From Mariniphaga sp041687215 (GTDB taxonomy: Bacteria; Bacteroidota; Bacteroidia; Bacteroidales; Prolixibacteraceae), in the NCBI RefSeq assembly GCF_041687215.1, contig NZ_JAWLCI010000015.1, positions 8,047-72,046 of the forward strand: a stretch of 64,000 nt of DNA, in the 5' to 3' direction. Below, piece by piece: positions 62,580-64,000 of the stretch (positions within the stretch are counted from its first letter, which is position 1; every line of letters starts with the position of its first letter). The translations under genes and the position numbers were made by a program. Under the pieces are notes generated by a model. That model was given only the letters and a program-made list of their open reading frames with translations, did no database searches and was not told the DNA's origin.

Positions 62580-63341
62580 ATGAAAGACGAAGAATTTTAT
62601 AACGACATTCAAAAGTTGTTTGAAGACCTGCCAGGTAACTTCAATATTTTGGAAGAGCAAATTGATTTGGAAGTTCAAATGAAATATTTTGAAATTTCCA
62701 GAAAGGTGAGAGAGGACCAGGCTGAAATAAATTACCTAGAATTTGCTGACGAACTTTTTATGCCTGAAACCGATCTGGATCAGAAAAAGGAAATTCTGAT
62801 TGGGTTGGCCGGAACAGACGATGTGAAGGCTTACCGCATACTGGAAAAGTTTTTGGAGCAAGCCGGTTCAGAAATCAGAAGCTGGGCTGTGCTTGCCGTG
62901 CAGGAAAACCGCATGTTGCTGCAAACCTCACTGCTCGACGAACAGCAATTTTTTATTTCTACCGGTTTGGGCGGGAAAGGGAAAAAGTTGCGTTACTACC
63001 TGGTTTTTATTAATCGGAACCGAAATGAGTTGCTCACCAAAACACAGCAGAAACTGGTTAAAGATGAACTCATTTTTGGTTTGAAACCGGTGGATGGAGA
63101 ATTCGAATCCATCGATTTTTCTGAAGGATTTTGTACATCCCTGGTTCTTTTACCAGTTACTGCCGACATAAAAAAGGTTTTCAGCAACGTGGTGGAAGAG
63201 TGTAACCAATACGGAGATTTTTTGGAAGAAGATATGATAATTACCAACGTGAAAGTGTTGTCGCGCAACGAAATACTTGATATTGTAAACAAACAAAATA
63301 ATTTGGAACTGCCCGATGAATTGGAAGAAGAGGACAATTAA
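62580..63341 (+). CDS. Cytosolic protein of unknown function
   Basis: The 253-aa protein is acidic and has no signal peptide or membrane segment. Its N-terminus (FYNDIQKLFEDLPGNFNILE) and middle (VKAYRILEKFLEQAGSEIRSWAVLAVQENRML) look helical, like HEAT-type repeats; the second half is alpha/beta (GLGGKGKKLRYYLVFINRNR). No family is recognised. Its 3' end overlaps the thiamine-binding-type gene, so the two may work together. It has the palindrome-rich region upstream. Confidence 0.7.
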   Translation: MKDEEFYNDIQKLFEDLPGNFNILEEQIDLEVQMKYFEISRKVREDQAEINYLEFADELFMPETDLDQKKEILIGLAGTDDVKAYRILEKFLEQAGSEIRSWAVLAVQENRMLLQTSLLDEQQFFISTGLGGKGKKLRYYLVFINRNRNELLTKTQQKLVKDELIFGLKPVDGEFESIDFSEGFCTSLVLLPVTADIKKVFSNVVEECNQYGDFLEEDMIITNVKVLSRNEILDIVNKQNNLELPDELEEEDN

Positions 63342-63618
63342 CGTGGCCATCCAGGTTCTTCCGGAAGCTGATGGAAAAATAAAATATGAACTGGTTGATG
63401 CGGCTATTGAAGCAATTCAAAAGACGGGTTTCAACTATCAGGTTTGTCCTTTTGAAACGGTGGTGGAATGTACCTTCGAAGAGCTGTCTGGTTTGCTTGA
63501 AAATGTGCATGAAGCCTGCAATATGGCCGGCACAGATCGCATGTTAACCAACCTCAAAATTCAGGTCGATTTTCACGAAAACGTAACAATCGGCGACAAA
63601 ATGGAAAAGTACCTGTAA
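63316..63618 (+). CDS. Thiamine-binding (YqgV/MTH1187)-type small protein
   Basis: The 100-aa protein has the ferredoxin-like fold of the YkoF/MTH1187 family: VAIQVLPEADGKIKYELVDAAIEAIQKTGFNYQVCPFETVVEC and MLTNLKIQVDFHENVTIGDKM. Members bind thiamine-type ligands and may act as carriers or sensors; a catalytic role is not known. It overlaps the preceding gene by 26 bp. An alternative GTG start at 63343 would remove the overlap. Confidence 0.8.
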   Translation: MNWKKRTINVAIQVLPEADGKIKYELVDAAIEAIQKTGFNYQVCPFETVVECTFEELSGLLENVHEACNMAGTDRMLTNLKIQVDFHENVTIGDKMEKYL

Positions 63619-63620
63619 AG

Positions 63621-63653
63621 TTTGATACCGTTTGGCAAAAAGTATTATATTTG
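63621..63653 (+). promoter_or_regulatory. Full Bacteroidota promoter of the tRNA gene
   Basis: tttg (63621-63624) is the -33 box and tatatttg (63646-63653) the -7 box, 21 bp apart, a perfect match to the TTTG/TAnnTTTG consensus. The tRNA begins 16 bases further on. Confidence 0.85.
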
Positions 63654-63668
63654 CACCGCTTTAAAAAA

Positions 63669-63742
63669 GGACTTGTAGCTTAATTGGATAGAGCACCTGA
63701 CTACGGATCAGGAGGTTGGGGGTTCGAGTCCCTCCAAGTTCA
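63669..63742 (+). tRNA. tRNA-Arg (anticodon ACG)
   Basis: The sequence folds into a standard cloverleaf: acceptor GGACTTG (63669-63675) pairs with CAAGTTC (63735-63741, one G-U), the anticodon stem is CCTGA/TCAGG (63696-63700 and 63708-63712), and the anticodon ACG is at 63703-63705. The T loop ggttcgagtcc is present. The first anticodon A is normally made inosine, so it reads CGU, CGC and CGA. No CCA is encoded. Confidence 0.97.
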
Positions 63743-63751
63743 CTTTGGCAA

Positions 63752-63792
63752 AGCCGCAAAGAATTGAAATTCAATTATTTGCGGCTTTTTTG
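63752..63792 (+). terminator. Intrinsic terminator after tRNA-Arg
   Basis: agccgcaaa (63752-63760) pairs with tttgcggct (63778-63786), with a nested aattg/caatt stem, and a T run follows. Confidence 0.9.
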
Positions 63793-63812
63793 TTGGTTTT
63801 TTGTCCGATATT

Positions 63813-63838
63813 TGTCCGACGGTCGGACATTTTTTTTA
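63813..63838 (+). terminator. Second hairpin with T run
   Basis: tgtccga and tcggaca (63813-63819 and 63823-63829) form a short stem directly followed by a run of T. Confidence 0.6.
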
Positions 63839-63906
63839 TCAGGCATAAATAAGTACCTTTGATTTAATTCAAAAAGTATTGAATGATATTTTTTGTGTTT
63901 CGCTAA

Positions 63907-63932
63907 AGGCGGCCAGTGGGTCGCCTTTTTTA
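63907..63932 (+). terminator. Third hairpin with T run
   Basis: aggcggcc (63907-63914) pairs with ggtcgcct (63919-63926, one G-U wobble) around a four-base loop and is followed by a T run. The rest of the window shows no gene. Confidence 0.75.
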
Positions 63933-64000
63933 TTCATCGGGTTGCGATTGAAATATAGTAGGAATTAAAGGAAATCAATACTTTACTTTTGTAAGGGAAT

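Noticed and set aside
63743..64000. Integrated element next to tRNA-Arg
   Set aside because: No integrase or repeated tRNA end is visible before the window stops, so only a possibility is recorded.

Overview
This window is chromosomal DNA from a member of the Bacteroidota, most likely a Bacteroidales/Marinilabiliales-type anaerobe or facultative organism. The evidence is the short primary sigma factor (288 aa), TAnnTTTG-type -7 promoter boxes, the general lack of Shine-Dalgarno sequences (two genes are clear exceptions), a complete Bat (aerotolerance) operon, a FeoA-FeoB fusion, a ThrA / phosphoglycerate-mutase-like / ThrC operon, and lipoprotein-rich sugar-utilisation genes. Nothing in it looks like a prophage, CRISPR array or restriction system. 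One complete insertion sequence is present.

Layout. 1-1013: the 5' part of a multiheme c-type cytochrome lipoprotein, cut by the window edge. 1330-7196: a LYS1/alanine-dehydrogenase-like enzyme, then a minus-strand run of histidine kinase, YbbR, CoaE, TerB-DnaJ and MOSC protein. 7438-10336: UDP-xylose synthase and an IS1182-type element. 10462-18833: mixed housekeeping and accessory genes: BaiN-like flavoprotein, EttA, a PhyH dioxygenase, a single-domain response regulator, a radical SAM enzyme overlapping a Doc toxin/antitoxin pair, and small metal-cluster-type proteins. 18987-30303: an 11-kb co-directional locus with LacI regulator, GH140, sugar permease, ribokinase, ADP-ribosylglycohydrolase, a collapsed nucleoside hydrolase, DUF1593 protein, nucleoside hydrolase, GH10 xylanase and M14 carboxypeptidase. 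This resembles the Bacteroides ribose-utilisation (rus) gene set but has no SusC/SusD pair.

30454-37105: AI-2E transporter, CBM9-like protein, SNF2 helicase, PfkA and a NYN-LOTUS protein. 37115-45698: the moxR-DUF58-batABCDE operon. 45969-51174: Hsp20, TruA, three exact-period 175-bp tandem repeats that look like a triplicated small RNA or terminator unit, then FloA, NfeD, ClpS and a TPR/SPOR-like protein. 51338-59586: bcp-recA, the threonine operon, rpoD and rpe. 59573-64000: the Feo iron system, a palindrome-rich control region, an uncharacterised protein with an overlapping thiamine-binding-type protein, and tRNA-Arg(ACG) followed by three terminator-like hairpins.

The most notable observations are the SusCD-less pentose/ADP-ribose locus with its in-frame collapsed nucleoside hydrolase, and the 175-bp tandem array whose 68-bp core is identical in all three copies. 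Function assignments rest on motif recognition by eye; no database search was run.
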